From the NCBI RefSeq assembly GCF_004328625.1, contig NZ_CP032229.1, forward strand, positions 372,001 to 436,000: DNA of 64,000 nucleotides, written 5' to 3'. Of this stretch, positions 36,636 through 44,687 are shown in pieces. Source of the DNA: Streptomyces seoulensis (GTDB taxonomy: Bacteria > Actinomycetota > Actinomycetes > Streptomycetales > Streptomycetaceae). The position numbers and the translations under genes were made by a program. The notes below the pieces were generated by a model that made no database searches, was not told the DNA's origin, and saw only the letters and a list, made by a program, of their open reading frames with translations. Each line of letters begins with the position of its first letter. Position 1 is the first letter of the stretch.

Positions 36636-37796
36636 GTGAACAGATTCATGGCTGTCGAGCGGGCGCTGCGCACGGCACCTCCCTACGCCCTGGCCGACAC
36701 CGTCCGCCGGGAGCTGGCCGGGCTCTACGCGGCCGAGGCAGTGGAGTTCCTCGTGGCCGATTACGGCCTCACCATGCTTCAGCCGGTGACCACGCCTCCG
36801 CACGCGCTGCCCCCGGTCTCCCTGCGCAACGGCCCCGCAGGCCGCGCCTTCGGCGCGCAGGAGCCCTTTCTGGAGAGCCTGGTCGACCAGCGGCTGCGGG
36901 TGCAGTTGCCGGTCACCGTGCACGGGGACCGGGTGGGTGTGCTCACCGTGACCCTGCCCGACACCGAGGACAGCCGCGCGGCCCTGCCGGAGCTGGCCGA
37001 CATCGCCCAGGTGCTGGGGCACGAGGTGCTGGTCGCCGACCGCGAGACCGATCTGTATCTCCAGGCCCGGCGGCAGGACCGGCTCACCCTGGCCGCCGAG
37101 ATGCAGTGGCAGCTGCTGCCCGGCCACTCCTGCTCCCTGCCCGAGTTCGACCTCGGGGCCCAGCTGGAACCGGCGTACGCCATGCACGGCGACAACTACG
37201 ACTGGTCCTCCACCGCCGACCGGCTCACCCTGTACGTCTCCAACGGCATGGGCGAGGGCATAGAGGCCGCGCTGCTCACCAACCTCGCGGTCAACGCGCT
37301 GCGCAACGCCCGCCGGGCCGGCATCCCGCTCGCCGACCAGGCGGCCCTGGCCGACCAGGCGGTGTACGCCCAGTACCGGGGACACCGCTATCTGTCGGTG
37401 CTGATGCTGGACATCGACCTCGCCACCGGGCGGGCCCGGGTGGTGGACGCCGGCTGTCCGCAGCTGCTCCGGATGCGCGACGGCGCCGTGGAGCACATCG
37501 GCTTCGAGGCGCAGTTGCCGCTCGGCATGTTCGAGGAGACCGACTACGTGCCGCAGGAGCTCCAGGTGGAGCCCGGCGACCGGCTGATCTTCGTCAGCGA
37601 CGGCGTGTACGCGGTCGCGTCACCCAGGGGCGAGTCCTACGGGGACGCGGCGCTGACCCGAGCCATCCAGGCCACCCGGCTGCTCCCGGCCTCGGAGGTG
37701 CCCGGCGCGGTCCTGCGTGAGCTGGCCGAGCACCGGGGCACCCCGGCGCCGGACGACGACGCGCTGGTCGTGTGCCTGGACTGGCACGGCCGCTGA
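36636..37796 (+). CDS. PP2C/SpoIIE-family serine phosphatase
   Basis: A 386-residue protein. Residues about 1-145 resemble a degenerate GAF-type sensor (VQLPVTVHGDRVGVLTVTLP). Residues about 165-385 are a SpoIIE phosphatase domain, starting ARRQDRLTLAAEMQWQLLPG and containing LYVSNGMGEGIEAALLTNLA, YRGHRYLSVLMLDIDLATG and DRLIFVSDGVYAV. The first metal motif, usually GD(F/Y)YD followed by a DxxG, reads HGDNYDW and NGMGEG, so one metal Asp is replaced by Asn (SNGMG instead of GDVxG), and activity may be weak. The start could also be ATG 36648. Such proteins dephosphorylate STAS anti-anti-sigma factors. Confidence 0.85.
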   Translation: MNRFMAVERALRTAPPYALADTVRRELAGLYAAEAVEFLVADYGLTMLQPVTTPPHALPPVSLRNGPAGRAFGAQEPFLESLVDQRLRVQLPVTVHGDRVGVLTVTLPDTEDSRAALPELADIAQVLGHEVLVADRETDLYLQARRQDRLTLAAEMQWQLLPGHSCSLPEFDLGAQLEPAYAMHGDNYDWSSTADRLTLYVSNGMGEGIEAALLTNLAVNALRNARRAGIPLADQAALADQAVYAQYRGHRYLSVLMLDIDLATGRARVVDAGCPQLLRMRDGAVEHIGFEAQLPLGMFEETDYVPQELQVEPGDRLIFVSDGVYAVASPRGESYGDAALTRAIQATRLLPASEVPGAVLRELAEHRGTPAPDDDALVVCLDWHGR

Positions 37797-37815
37797 GCGC
37801 ACCGCGCTCCGCGAG

Positions 37816-37865
37816 ACCGGCCCGGTGCGGCCGCCGTACGGGTACGGCGGCCGCACCGGGCCGGT
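37816..37865. terminator. Bidirectional hairpin terminator
   Basis: A 24-base inverted repeat (37816-37839 with 37842-37865) almost without a central loop, 19 bases after the phosphatase stop and 14 bases from the convergent MauE-like gene's stop. It should end both transcripts. Confidence 0.8.
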
Positions 37866-37879
37866 TCCTGTTCGCCTAC

Positions 37880-38782
37880 CTATTCGACGAGGCGCAGCGA
37901 GCGGCGGGCCGGGGCCGCGCGCAGTTCCTCGGCGGCCACCGGGGCCCCGGTGTCGGCGTCCACGTAACTGACGCGGATCACCGGGTCGCCGGGCGTGTCG
38001 CGGCCGGCCGTGGCGTCCAGGGCGAACAGCACCGCCACCGGCCGGGCCGTGTCGCCCTCGCCGTGGACGCCGGAGTAGTGCAGGATGCGCCAGCCGTCGC
38101 TCTCCCAGTGGTCCAGCAGCGCGGAGCGCACCACGGGTGACGTGGTGTGCCAGGCCAGGGAGTGCTCCAGCAGTTCGACGCTGGCGGCCACCGGCACCCG
38201 TGGCGCCCCGCCCCGGCCGGTGAGCGGGTGGCCGAACACGCGCAGCAGGAGGCGGCGCAGCGGCAGCAGCAGCCGGCGGTCCAGGTCCGCCGAGAGTGCG
38301 GCCAGGACCAGCGCGCCCACGGCCAGCAGTGCGGCCGAGGCCGCCGGCCGGTCCCCGAGCGCGCCCCACCAGGTGCGGCGGGCCACCGCCGCCGTGAGCC
38401 CGCCCGCGAGGACGAGCGCGGCGCGGGCGAAGGCGCGCCAGGTGACCGGTGTGTCCTCGCTCGCGGAGCAACCGCAGGTCGCCTGAGGGGCCCGTGCCCG
38501 GCCGTAGCCGAGGTAGCCGAGGAATCCGGCCCCGAGGAGCGCGGTGGCCGCTCCTGGCAGCGCGCTGCCGGGTGCCGCCAGCAGGGCCCCGGCCAGGAGC
38601 AGTTCGGCCCACCCGGTGGCCCGCAGCACCCGGGCGGCCCGCTCGCTGCTGCTCAGCAGGCGGGCCAGCGCGGTCTTCGGCGCCGTGACGACGACGTCCG
38701 GGCCGAGGGCCTTGGCCGCGCCGGTCCAGCCCAGCAGACCGGCGAGCAGCAGCGGGAGGAGTCCCGTGGTCAGTGACAGCAT
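37880..38782 (-). CDS. MauE/DoxX-like membrane protein
   Basis: A 300-residue membrane protein. The N-terminal 170 residues hold four to six hydrophobic helices of the MauE (methylamine utilisation) type: LLLAGLLGWTGAAKALGP at the start and GYGRARAPQATCGCSASED, a CxC motif in the first extracellular loop region. The C-terminal part (about 185-300) is soluble. MauE proteins help form disulfides in periplasmic proteins. It is the last gene of a three-gene operon that begins with a very Cys-rich secreted-type protein, which would need such help. The ATG is separated by 21 bases from the Tat-signal gene. Confidence 0.82.
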   Translation of the reverse strand: MLSLTTGLLPLLLAGLLGWTGAAKALGPDVVVTAPKTALARLLSSSERAARVLRATGWAELLLAGALLAAPGSALPGAATALLGAGFLGYLGYGRARAPQATCGCSASEDTPVTWRAFARAALVLAGGLTAAVARRTWWGALGDRPAASAALLAVGALVLAALSADLDRRLLLPLRRLLLRVFGHPLTGRGGAPRVPVAASVELLEHSLAWHTTSPVVRSALLDHWESDGWRILHYSGVHGEGDTARPVAVLFALDATAGRDTPGDPVIRVSYVDADTGAPVAAEELRAAPARRSLRLVE

Positions 38783-38803
38783 CAGCGTCTCCCCATGTCC
38801 CGT

Positions 38804-39427
38804 TCAGTGCCCGACGGAGATGCGGACGACGTCCACCGAGTCGTCGGACGGCCTCCAGGCGCCCAGCACTTGGGCGCTCTGTCCGATGCGCAGCCGGGAC
38901 AGGTCGGAGGTCAGTCCGCGCCCGGCGTAGGAGGCGCCGGTGTCGGTGAGGATGTTGCCGACGACCTCGTGCTGCCCGTGGGCGAGGTGGACCCGGTTCC
39001 TGGCGATGCCCCGGATCGTGGTGTCGAGGTTGACGATGTTCACCCAGACCGCGTCGGCGGCCACCGTGCCGTCCGGCATGGGGACTCCGCGCGCGTAGAG
39101 TCCGTCGCCGACCTCGATGACCTCGGCGGTGGCCGGCCGCACCTTCCACACGCTGGTGACGTGGGTCATCTGCACGCGCGCGTGCCCGCCGCCGGAACCG
39201 GCCACCTCCAGCACGCTGCCGGTGATGCCGGTGATCCTCCCCTCCACGAAGGAGGACTTGGCGATGGCCGGGTCCAGGGAGGGCTCGGCGGCGAAGGCCG
39301 CGTCGGCGTCCAGTCCGCCGAGCGCGCTCGCCCCGACGATGGTCGCGCCGCCGAGGGCCGCGGTGGTGAGGAAGCGGCGCCGGCGCATCCCCTCGGCCGG
39401 TACTCCCGTGGTGTTCCGTGCGTTCAT
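38804..39427 (-). CDS. Tat-secreted protein of unknown function
   Basis: A 207-residue protein with a twin-arginine signal: MRRRRFLTTAALGGATIVGA (about 14-33), followed by a LDADAAFA cleavage region. The mature part is beta-rich, with repeats of a pattern such as VEGRITGITGSVLEVAGSG and AHGQHEVVGNILTDTGASYA, resembling OB-fold/DUF5666-like secreted proteins; no catalytic motif is seen. ATG 39427 follows GAGGAGGCCCGGC. It lies between the Cys-rich DPBB protein and the MauE-like membrane protein and is probably exported with the former. Confidence 0.75.
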   Translation of the reverse strand: MNARNTTGVPAEGMRRRRFLTTAALGGATIVGASALGGLDADAAFAAEPSLDPAIAKSSFVEGRITGITGSVLEVAGSGGGHARVQMTHVTSVWKVRPATAEVIEVGDGLYARGVPMPDGTVAADAVWVNIVNLDTTIRGIARNRVHLAHGQHEVVGNILTDTGASYAGRGLTSDLSRLRIGQSAQVLGAWRPSDDSVDVVRISVGH

Positions 39428-39438
39428 GCCGGGCCTCC

Positions 39439-39861
39439 TCACTCGTAGATGTAGACGGGGAGCTTGCCGGAGCTGAGGTTGCCGATCGCCGAGAAGGCGG
39501 CCGGGGTCAGGTCGAGCACGCGGTTGGTACGGCAGGCGCCGTTGCAGCAGGTCGCCTCGCCGCACCAGTCCTTGGTGCGGGGTCCGCAGTCGGTGATGGT
39601 GATGCACACCGTGGCGCCGGAGCACTGGTGGCGGACGTTCATCACCGAACCGCAGCCGCGCCGGGGGATGTTCTCGCCGCAGAGGTCGGGGCGGGTGATG
39701 CTGAAGCAGTTCGCCGAGGCGTTGGGCCAGGCGCCGTGATGGGCGCTGGACTGGCAGTTGCCGCAGGCGCCGCCACCGGCGCTGCCGCAGGGCCCCCACG
39801 AGTTGCCGCAGCAGAACCAACTGGTCTCACCGGCCCAGAGGCTGGTCGATCCGCAAGCCAT
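39439..39861 (-). CDS. Cysteine-rich double-psi beta-barrel (RlpA/expansin-like) protein
   Basis: A 140-residue protein with about 15 cysteines, in pairs such as WFCCGNSWGPCG, ATCCNGACRTNR and ITRPDLCGENIPRRGCG. The second half fits the DPBB fold: VCITITDCGPRTKDWCG with its conserved Asp, then VLDLTPAAFSAIGNLSSGKLPVYIYE. There is no obvious signal peptide after the MACGSTSLWAGETSW start, so the export route is unclear unless the Tat protein carries it. ATG 39861 follows AAGGGAGGAATGCACG. It leads an operon with a Tat-secreted protein and a MauE-like membrane protein. The role may be in the cell wall or envelope. Confidence 0.78.
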   Translation of the reverse strand: MACGSTSLWAGETSWFCCGNSWGPCGSAGGGACGNCQSSAHHGAWPNASANCFSITRPDLCGENIPRRGCGSVMNVRHQCSGATVCITITDCGPRTKDWCGEATCCNGACRTNRVLDLTPAAFSAIGNLSSGKLPVYIYE

Positions 39862-39910
39862 CGTGCATTCCTCCCTTATTGCAGGTACATGACAAACCTG
39901 GGGTGGGGTG

Positions 39911-39942
39911 GAGCGATGGAGCGATGGAGCGATGGAGCGCTC
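39911..39942. repeat. 8-base tandem repeat (GAGCGATG, three copies plus a partial)
   Basis: GAGCGATG occurs at 39911, 39919 and 39927, followed by GAGCGCTC at 39935-39942. It lies about 50 bases upstream of the Cys-rich protein's start codon, in the leader or promoter region on the minus strand. A length-variable site could alter expression. Confidence 0.75.
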
Positions 39943-40063
39943 CCATGATGCGCGCGTCTACGCGGGTTGCATAGAGCACGTGCGCGACCTCCGAGCGTGA
40001 GGGGAGCGGGCCGAAAACCCCCTGGACTGTGACGCGGTGGACCCCGTACGGCACCATGGCCTC

Positions 40064-40450
40064 ATGGTGAACCGCAGTCAGACGTTTGAGGAAGCGATCC
40101 CGCCGGCGGTGGCGTACTCGAGGGCCGACGGAGAGCTCTGGGTGATCGGACTACGGGGCCACCTCGATCCCGAAGAACTCGACTCGGTGGAGGACGCCAC
40201 CGAGGACGCCCTGGTCCGCTGGACCGGGCCGCTCGCGTTCGACCTGCGGCAGGTCGGCTTCTGCGACTCGTCGCTGCTCAACCATCTGCTGCGTACGGCG
40301 CGGCGCCGGAGAGTCGGCGTCTTCGGCGGTGACGGGACCGTGCGGCGCCTGTTCGAACTCACGGGAGCGGACAGCCTGCTGCCCTCACGACCCGACCTGG
40401 AGTCGCTCCGTCCCGCCCTGTCCACGCTGCCGCGTCAGGCGCGCCCGTGA
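40064..40450 (+). CDS. STAS-domain anti-sigma-factor antagonist
   Basis: A 128-residue STAS protein. The core strand-helix is LRGHLDPEELDSVEDATEDAL, then FDLRQVGFCDSSLLNHLLRTARRR where the usual phospho-acceptor Ser lies in CDSSLL (about 75-80). Such proteins bind an RsbW-type kinase when unphosphorylated. GTG 40037 and ATG 40064 are possible starts; I prefer 40064 because the fold begins there. It overlaps the start of the neighbouring HATPase reading frame, so the two are coupled and form an antagonist/anti-sigma pair. Confidence 0.85.
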   Translation: MVNRSQTFEEAIPPAVAYSRADGELWVIGLRGHLDPEELDSVEDATEDALVRWTGPLAFDLRQVGFCDSSLLNHLLRTARRRRVGVFGGDGTVRRLFELTGADSLLPSRPDLESLRPALSTLPRQARP

Positions 40451-40530
40451 GCGGCTCCCTCCCTCTCACCGGCGTGTACCGACCGGGCGGGGGCACGCGG
40501 AGGGAAAGCACGCCCGCGCGAAAGGGGCTC

Positions 40531-40932
40531 ATGTTCACCGCACACTCCCAGGCATCGTCACCGGCCGACGCACGTCGGCTCGCGGCGGCGTACCTGGATG
40601 CGCACTGTCCCGGCGCGGACGCGGAGGCGGTGCAGATCGTCGTGAGCGAGCTGGTCACCAACGCCGTCCGGCACACTCCCGACGGCACCTGGTCGCTCGT
40701 CCTCAGACGGGAGGAGGGACAGCTAATCCTGGAGATCACCGACGACAGCCCGGAGCTGCCGTCCCCGCGCGTCGACCCGCCCCTGGACGGCCGAGGGGGT
40801 CTGGGACTGGGTCTGGTGGAGAAGCTCAGCGACCACACCGCCGTCGAGCCCACCGCGCGGGGCAAGACGATCACCGCCTGGTGGAAGCTGCCCACCGGCC
40901 ATCCGTCGGAGCGTCCGGCCTCGGAGGGCTGA
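40531..40932 (+). CDS. RsbW-type HATPase (anti-sigma factor or kinase)
   Basis: A 133-residue HATPase_c protein of the SpoIIAB/RsbW class. The N box is VVSELVTNAVRHTPDG, the G1 motif ITDDSPELP and the G2 motif GLGLGLVEKLSDH. It should phosphorylate STAS partners and bind a sigma factor; Streptomyces has dozens with unknown sigma targets. ATG 40531 follows AAAGGGG; an in-frame GTG at 40447 overlaps the STAS stop but adds a low-complexity Pro/Gly/Arg tail. It is directly downstream of the STAS gene at 40064. Confidence 0.88.
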   Translation: MFTAHSQASSPADARRLAAAYLDAHCPGADAEAVQIVVSELVTNAVRHTPDGTWSLVLRREEGQLILEITDDSPELPSPRVDPPLDGRGGLGLGLVEKLSDHTAVEPTARGKTITAWWKLPTGHPSERPASEG

Positions 40933-40935
40933 GGC

Positions 40936-41355
40936 TCAGGACGACGTGGAGCCGGCCTCGTCGGCGAGTTCCCCGCCCGGCCCGACCGCCTCGGCGGTGC
41001 CGTCCGCGCGGGCGGTGAGGTACTCGGTGGTGCCGGTGAGCGCCAGCATCCGGATCAGCTGCACCGGCCGGTGCCGCAGATGCAGGGTGACGCCCGCCGG
41101 ATGGGTCCGCCTGCGCAGCGTGAGCAGGGCGGCCAGCCCGCTGGAGTCGAGCAGGCGCAGGCCCGCGCAGTTGATGTGCAGCTCGCGCAGGGCCGGGCCG
41201 TGCTCCACGGCGTGCGCGTCCAGTGCGTTGCCGACCACGTCGAGGAACTCGTCCCCGGACTCGAAGTCGAGGACGCCCTGGAGCGTCAGCCGTATCGTGC
41301 GCGGGTCGACGGCTTCGACGGTGACGGAGAAGCCGACGGGCTGGTGGAGGGTCAT
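40936..41355 (-). CDS. STAS-domain anti-sigma-factor antagonist
   Basis: A 139-residue STAS protein, with RTIRLTLQGVLDFESGDEFL and the phospho-acceptor loop INCAGLRLLDSSGLAALLTL (DSSG, about 82-85). ATG 41355 follows AGGAAAGACCGC and overlaps the stop of the cobalamin-binding gene (ATGA); the phosphatase gene lies just before that. The order phosphatase, B12 protein, STAS suggests a sensing unit that sets the phosphorylation state of this STAS protein, whose partner kinase may be the HATPase coded convergently at 40531-40932. Confidence 0.9.
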   Translation of the reverse strand: MTLHQPVGFSVTVEAVDPRTIRLTLQGVLDFESGDEFLDVVGNALDAHAVEHGPALRELHINCAGLRLLDSSGLAALLTLRRRTHPAGVTLHLRHRPVQLIRMLALTGTTEYLTARADGTAEAVGPGGELADEAGSTSS

Positions 41356-42452
41356 GCGGTCTTTCCTGGGCCGGGACGGGGTCGAGTGGCGGACGACGCG
41401 GGGAGGGCCTCGGCGGCCTCCTTCAGGAAGGCGAGGGCACGGGGGAAGTCGCGCAGCTCCCCCGCCAGGATGTCCAGTCCGGTCCGCAGGCTGTGCGGGG
41501 GCACACGGCGGGCCTTCAGGATCTCCGCGGTCCACGTGACGAAGCCGGTGAACAGCTCCGCGTCGTCCACGTAGAGGGCGGTGGCCAGGAAGTCGACGAT
41601 GTGCGCGAGGTCCTCGGCGGTGCGCTCGCGCTGCGCCTCGGTGTACGCGCGCATGCCGGGCCAGCGCGCCTCCAGCTCCGCGAGGGACTGCCGGACGAGG
41701 GCGGACCGGTTGCCCTTGATCAGGGTGTACTCCTGGTCCGCCAGGTGGGGCAGGTCGTCGACCTGCTGCCGTGGCGTCGACTCGGGGCGTACCAGGCCGT
41801 CGGCCAGCAGCCCGGCGGCGGCGCGGGCGTCCGGGGCCCAGGCGTCGGCGCCGATGAGACGCGCGTAGCGGCCGTCCGCGCCGAAGGCCGCGCCGCCGAC
41901 CATGACGGGGATGCCGACGGACTGCACGGCCGTCACCGCGGTGTGCGCGCTCGGCAGGTGCAGGGGCAGCGAGGCGGAGAGCAGCGTGGCCGCCGGGTTG
42001 GTGGCGTGCAGGTGCGCGATCAGATGCGGGGTGGTGGTGTGGGCGCCGAGGAAGTCCACCTGCCAGCCGCGCCCGGTGAGCACCTCGGCGAGCAGCCGGG
42101 CGGGCAGCACATGCCATTCGCCGTCCACGCAGGCGACCGTGATCCGGGGCCGCGCCGGGTCGCCGGCCGGGGCCGGTACCCGGTGGGCGAGGGCGGCGAT
42201 GACCCGGTCGATGATCGCGGTGGCCGCGTGCTCCTCGGCGACGCTGATGCGGTCGGCGGCCCATTCCACGCCGACCCGGCGCTGGACCCCGCCGAGCACC
42301 TCCAGCAGGAGGCTCTCCCGGCCCGCTCCCGCGTCGGCAGCGGCGAAGACCTCGCGTACGGCGGCCGCCTCGTCCTTGGCGATGACGGCCGTCCACAGCC
42401 GCTCGGACAGCTCCTCGCGCTCGTCCACCGCCGCGCCGGTGCCGACGGTCAT
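41352..42452 (-). CDS. Cobalamin-binding sensor-like protein (CarH-type light-sensing domain, no HTH)
   Basis: A 366-residue protein. Residues about 35-90 are a helical B12 cap with the motif W-x9-EH (VEWAADRISVAEEHAATA), the arrangement found in AdoCbl photoreceptors of the CarH/LitR type. Residues about 100-225 are a B12-binding Rossmann domain: VDGEWHVLPARLLAEVLTGR, where His is the probable lower cobalt ligand (Pro replaces the usual Gly), then FLGAHTTTPHL. The C-terminal about 130 residues form an extra helical domain, possibly like the RsbR N-terminal globin-type domain. There is no MerR HTH. Coupled by overlaps to a SpoIIE phosphatase and a STAS protein, it may relay light or cobalamin status to a partner-switching pathway. 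Confidence 0.82.
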   Translation of the reverse strand: MTVGTGAAVDEREELSERLWTAVIAKDEAAAVREVFAAADAGAGRESLLLEVLGGVQRRVGVEWAADRISVAEEHAATAIIDRVIAALAHRVPAPAGDPARPRITVACVDGEWHVLPARLLAEVLTGRGWQVDFLGAHTTTPHLIAHLHATNPAATLLSASLPLHLPSAHTAVTAVQSVGIPVMVGGAAFGADGRYARLIGADAWAPDARAAAGLLADGLVRPESTPRQQVDDLPHLADQEYTLIKGNRSALVRQSLAELEARWPGMRAYTEAQRERTAEDLAHIVDFLATALYVDDAELFTGFVTWTAEILKARRVPPHSLRTGLDILAGELRDFPRALAFLKEAAEALPASSATRPRPGPGKTA

Positions 42453-44125
42453 CGGCGGACCGCCTTGGGCCGGGCGGTGCCGGCGTGGTGGCCGTCGACG
42501 GAGTGCAGGGCACCGTGGCCGCCGGCCGGGTTGGTGATGGCGAGGCTGGCCATGTCGTCGTGCCGGCCGCCGCCGAGCCACTGCGCCGCGAGCATCTGCA
42601 CCCGCTCCACGACCGCTTCCGCGGGCATCCGGGCACACGGGCCGAGGGCCGCCCGCAGGCGCTCCTCGCCGAAGAACTGGTCGCCCAGCGGGCCGCCGGA
42701 GGCTTCCGTGATGCCGTCCGTGTAGAGCAGGCAGGTCTCCCCCGGCGCCAGCGACACATCGGCGCTGTGCGAGGTGATGTCGGGCATGGCGCCGACGAGC
42801 TGCCCCTGTGTGGGAGCCTCCTCCACCCGGCCGTCGCTTCTGATGATCAGCGGCGGCAGATGACCGGCGCTGGTCAGCCGGAGCCGGACATGGCCCGAGC
42901 GGCGGGTGACGGAGGCCAGCACCAGGGTGGCGAACCGGGTGTGGTGCGAGTTGAGCAGCGCGCCGTTGAGCAGGGAGAGCACCTGCTGGTGGTCGGCGGA
43001 CAGCGGCAGCAGCGCGTGCAGGACGCTGCGGATCTTGCCGGTCAGCACGGCGGCCTCCAGCCCCTTGCCGGCCACGTCGCCGAGGACGACGAAGGTCTCC
43101 TTGTCCGCGTCCGTGCCGGGATGGACGTCGTAGAAGTCGCCGCCCACCCGCTCGTGGTCCCGGGCCGCCCGGTAGGCGCCCGCGTACTCGACGCCATGCA
43201 CGCGCTCCAGGCGCGGCGGCAGGAGTTCCCGCATGAGGGTGGAGGTGATCGAACGCTGTTCGGCGTACAGGCGTGCGGCCGACAGCGCCACACCGGCCCG
43301 TGCCGCGAACAGACGGGCGAAGACCTCCTCGCCCTCGGAGAACGCCTGGTGCGTGCTGGAGCGCAGCAGGATCAGTACGCCGGCGGGCACGCCGTGGCCC
43401 GGCAGCGGGGTGACTATGACGGAGCCGATCGGGCCGTCGAAGCCCTCGGGCACGGCCCAGCCGGGCAGCTCGGCCGGGTCGATCCAGCGCGCGGGGACCG
43501 GCGGGAAGCCCTGGAGGGCCTCCGCGAGTCCGGCGACCGAGCGCGGGTCGATCGGCAGCTGCGTCTGGGTGACCTCGCCGTCCGCCCGCGCGTAGGTCAG
43601 CGGGTGGCGGCGGCCCTGGGCGGGGGCGACGATGATCGCCGCGTCCGCGAGGTGGCCCGCGGCCATCCGGGCGGTGACCGTCATGCACCGCTCGACGTTC
43701 AGCGAGGACAGCAGGGCGCTGGAGACCTCGGCGAGCAGGGCGGCACGCTCCCGTTCGCCGCGCAGCGCCTGCTCGGCGAGACGGCGGTCGGTGTCCTCCA
43801 GCAGCCACCACACCACGATGCCGTCGTCGCAGGCGGAGGGGTGCGCCTCGAAGCTCCGGCCGGCCACCTCGCCCGAGACGGCCTGCACCGGCGTACCCGC
43901 CAGACGCAGCGTGCGGTCGGCGGCGGCCAGCCACGCGGGCATCGCCGTCGCCGTGATGGAGTCCCCCGGCACAAGCGGTATCAGGCGGCGTGCCGCCTCA
44001 TTCGTCTCGATCAGGGTCCCGTCGGCGTCGACCACCAGCACGGGGCAGGGGGCGTTGTTCCACGCCGTGTCGACGTCGACACCACCGGCCTGCGGACTAT
44101 CGGGTGTACCCGGAGAAGAAGTCAC
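42449..44125 (-). CDS. PAS-GAF-SpoIIE serine phosphatase
   Basis: A 558-residue sensor phosphatase. An N-terminal PAS-like segment (CPVLVVDADGTLIETNEAAR, about 23-42) is followed by a GAF domain (about 125-300) and a SpoIIE phosphatase (about 325-550) with VGGDFYDVHPGTD, VLGDVAGKGLEAAVLTG and CLLYTDGITEASGG, which retain the metal Asp residues. Start is uncertain: GTG 44125 lacks a strong ribosome site and an ATG at 44218 is in frame. It is first in the phosphatase, B12 protein, STAS operon, so it probably dephosphorylates the STAS protein at 40936. Confidence 0.87.
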   Translation of the reverse strand: MTSSPGTPDSPQAGGVDVDTAWNNAPCPVLVVDADGTLIETNEAARRLIPLVPGDSITATAMPAWLAAADRTLRLAGTPVQAVSGEVAGRSFEAHPSACDDGIVVWWLLEDTDRRLAEQALRGERERAALLAEVSSALLSSLNVERCMTVTARMAAGHLADAAIIVAPAQGRRHPLTYARADGEVTQTQLPIDPRSVAGLAEALQGFPPVPARWIDPAELPGWAVPEGFDGPIGSVIVTPLPGHGVPAGVLILLRSSTHQAFSEGEEVFARLFAARAGVALSAARLYAEQRSITSTLMRELLPPRLERVHGVEYAGAYRAARDHERVGGDFYDVHPGTDADKETFVVLGDVAGKGLEAAVLTGKIRSVLHALLPLSADHQQVLSLLNGALLNSHHTRFATLVLASVTRRSGHVRLRLTSAGHLPPLIIRSDGRVEEAPTQGQLVGAMPDITSHSADVSLAPGETCLLYTDGITEASGGPLGDQFFGEERLRAALGPCARMPAEAVVERVQMLAAQWLGGGRHDDMASLAITNPAGGHGALHSVDGHHAGTARPKAVRR

Positions 44126-44304
44126 AGTCGGGGAGCGCGAGCGTGCGCTCCACCACCTCTCTGTCGATCGAGAACGTTTACCGACGACAACGGTCTCGCA
44201 TCCACCGGCTGCATGCAACGCCCGACAGATTTCCGCACATATTCACCACACGCAGGTGAAATCGCCCTCTTGACGGGCCGACCGCGCTGGGTGCGGAGAA
44301 GGGG

Positions 44305-44565
44305 TCAGGCGGGCAGCAGGGACTCGTCCTGGGACTGCTCGCCGGACAGCAGGGAGTCGTCCTCGGGCTGTGCGCCCGGCAGCCGGTGACGGGCGGCGAT
44401 CAGGGCCGCGTCGATGTCGCGGGTGCCGGTGACGACACAGAGGGTGTAGGCGATGTCGTCCATCCGCCGCTGCACTTCGGCGCTGCCCTCCTGGGCCCGC
44501 AGGACGCACAGCGCGTCATACTGCTCGATCAGGTTCTGCAGCACGGCGGGGTGGGCCATCAGCAT
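44305..44565 (-). CDS. DUF5133 small protein
   Basis: An 86-residue acidic protein with the DUF5133 pattern MLMAHPAVLQNLIEQYDAL and DIAYTLCVVTGTRDIDAALIAARHRL. It is common in Streptomyces, function unknown. ATG follows AGAGGGAGAACCCGAG. It lies upstream of, and on the same strand as, the phosphatase operon, and divergent from a PPOX flavoprotein gene. No membrane or export signal. Confidence 0.78.
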   Translation of the reverse strand: MLMAHPAVLQNLIEQYDALCVLRAQEGSAEVQRRMDDIAYTLCVVTGTRDIDAALIAARHRLPGAQPEDDSLLSGEQSQDESLLPA

Positions 44566-44687
44566 CTCGGGTTCTCCCTCTGACCAGCTATCACATGGGT
44601 CCTACACGAACCCGGTTACCCTGAGCGCCCTCGGACACACCTGTGTTTCTTCACCCGATCGCCCCCCGACCTACCGGAGATCTCCCC

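Noticed and set aside
40064..40932. A single fused STAS-HATPase gene
   Set aside because: Stop codon at 40448-40450 separates two proteins in different frames with separate ribosome sites.
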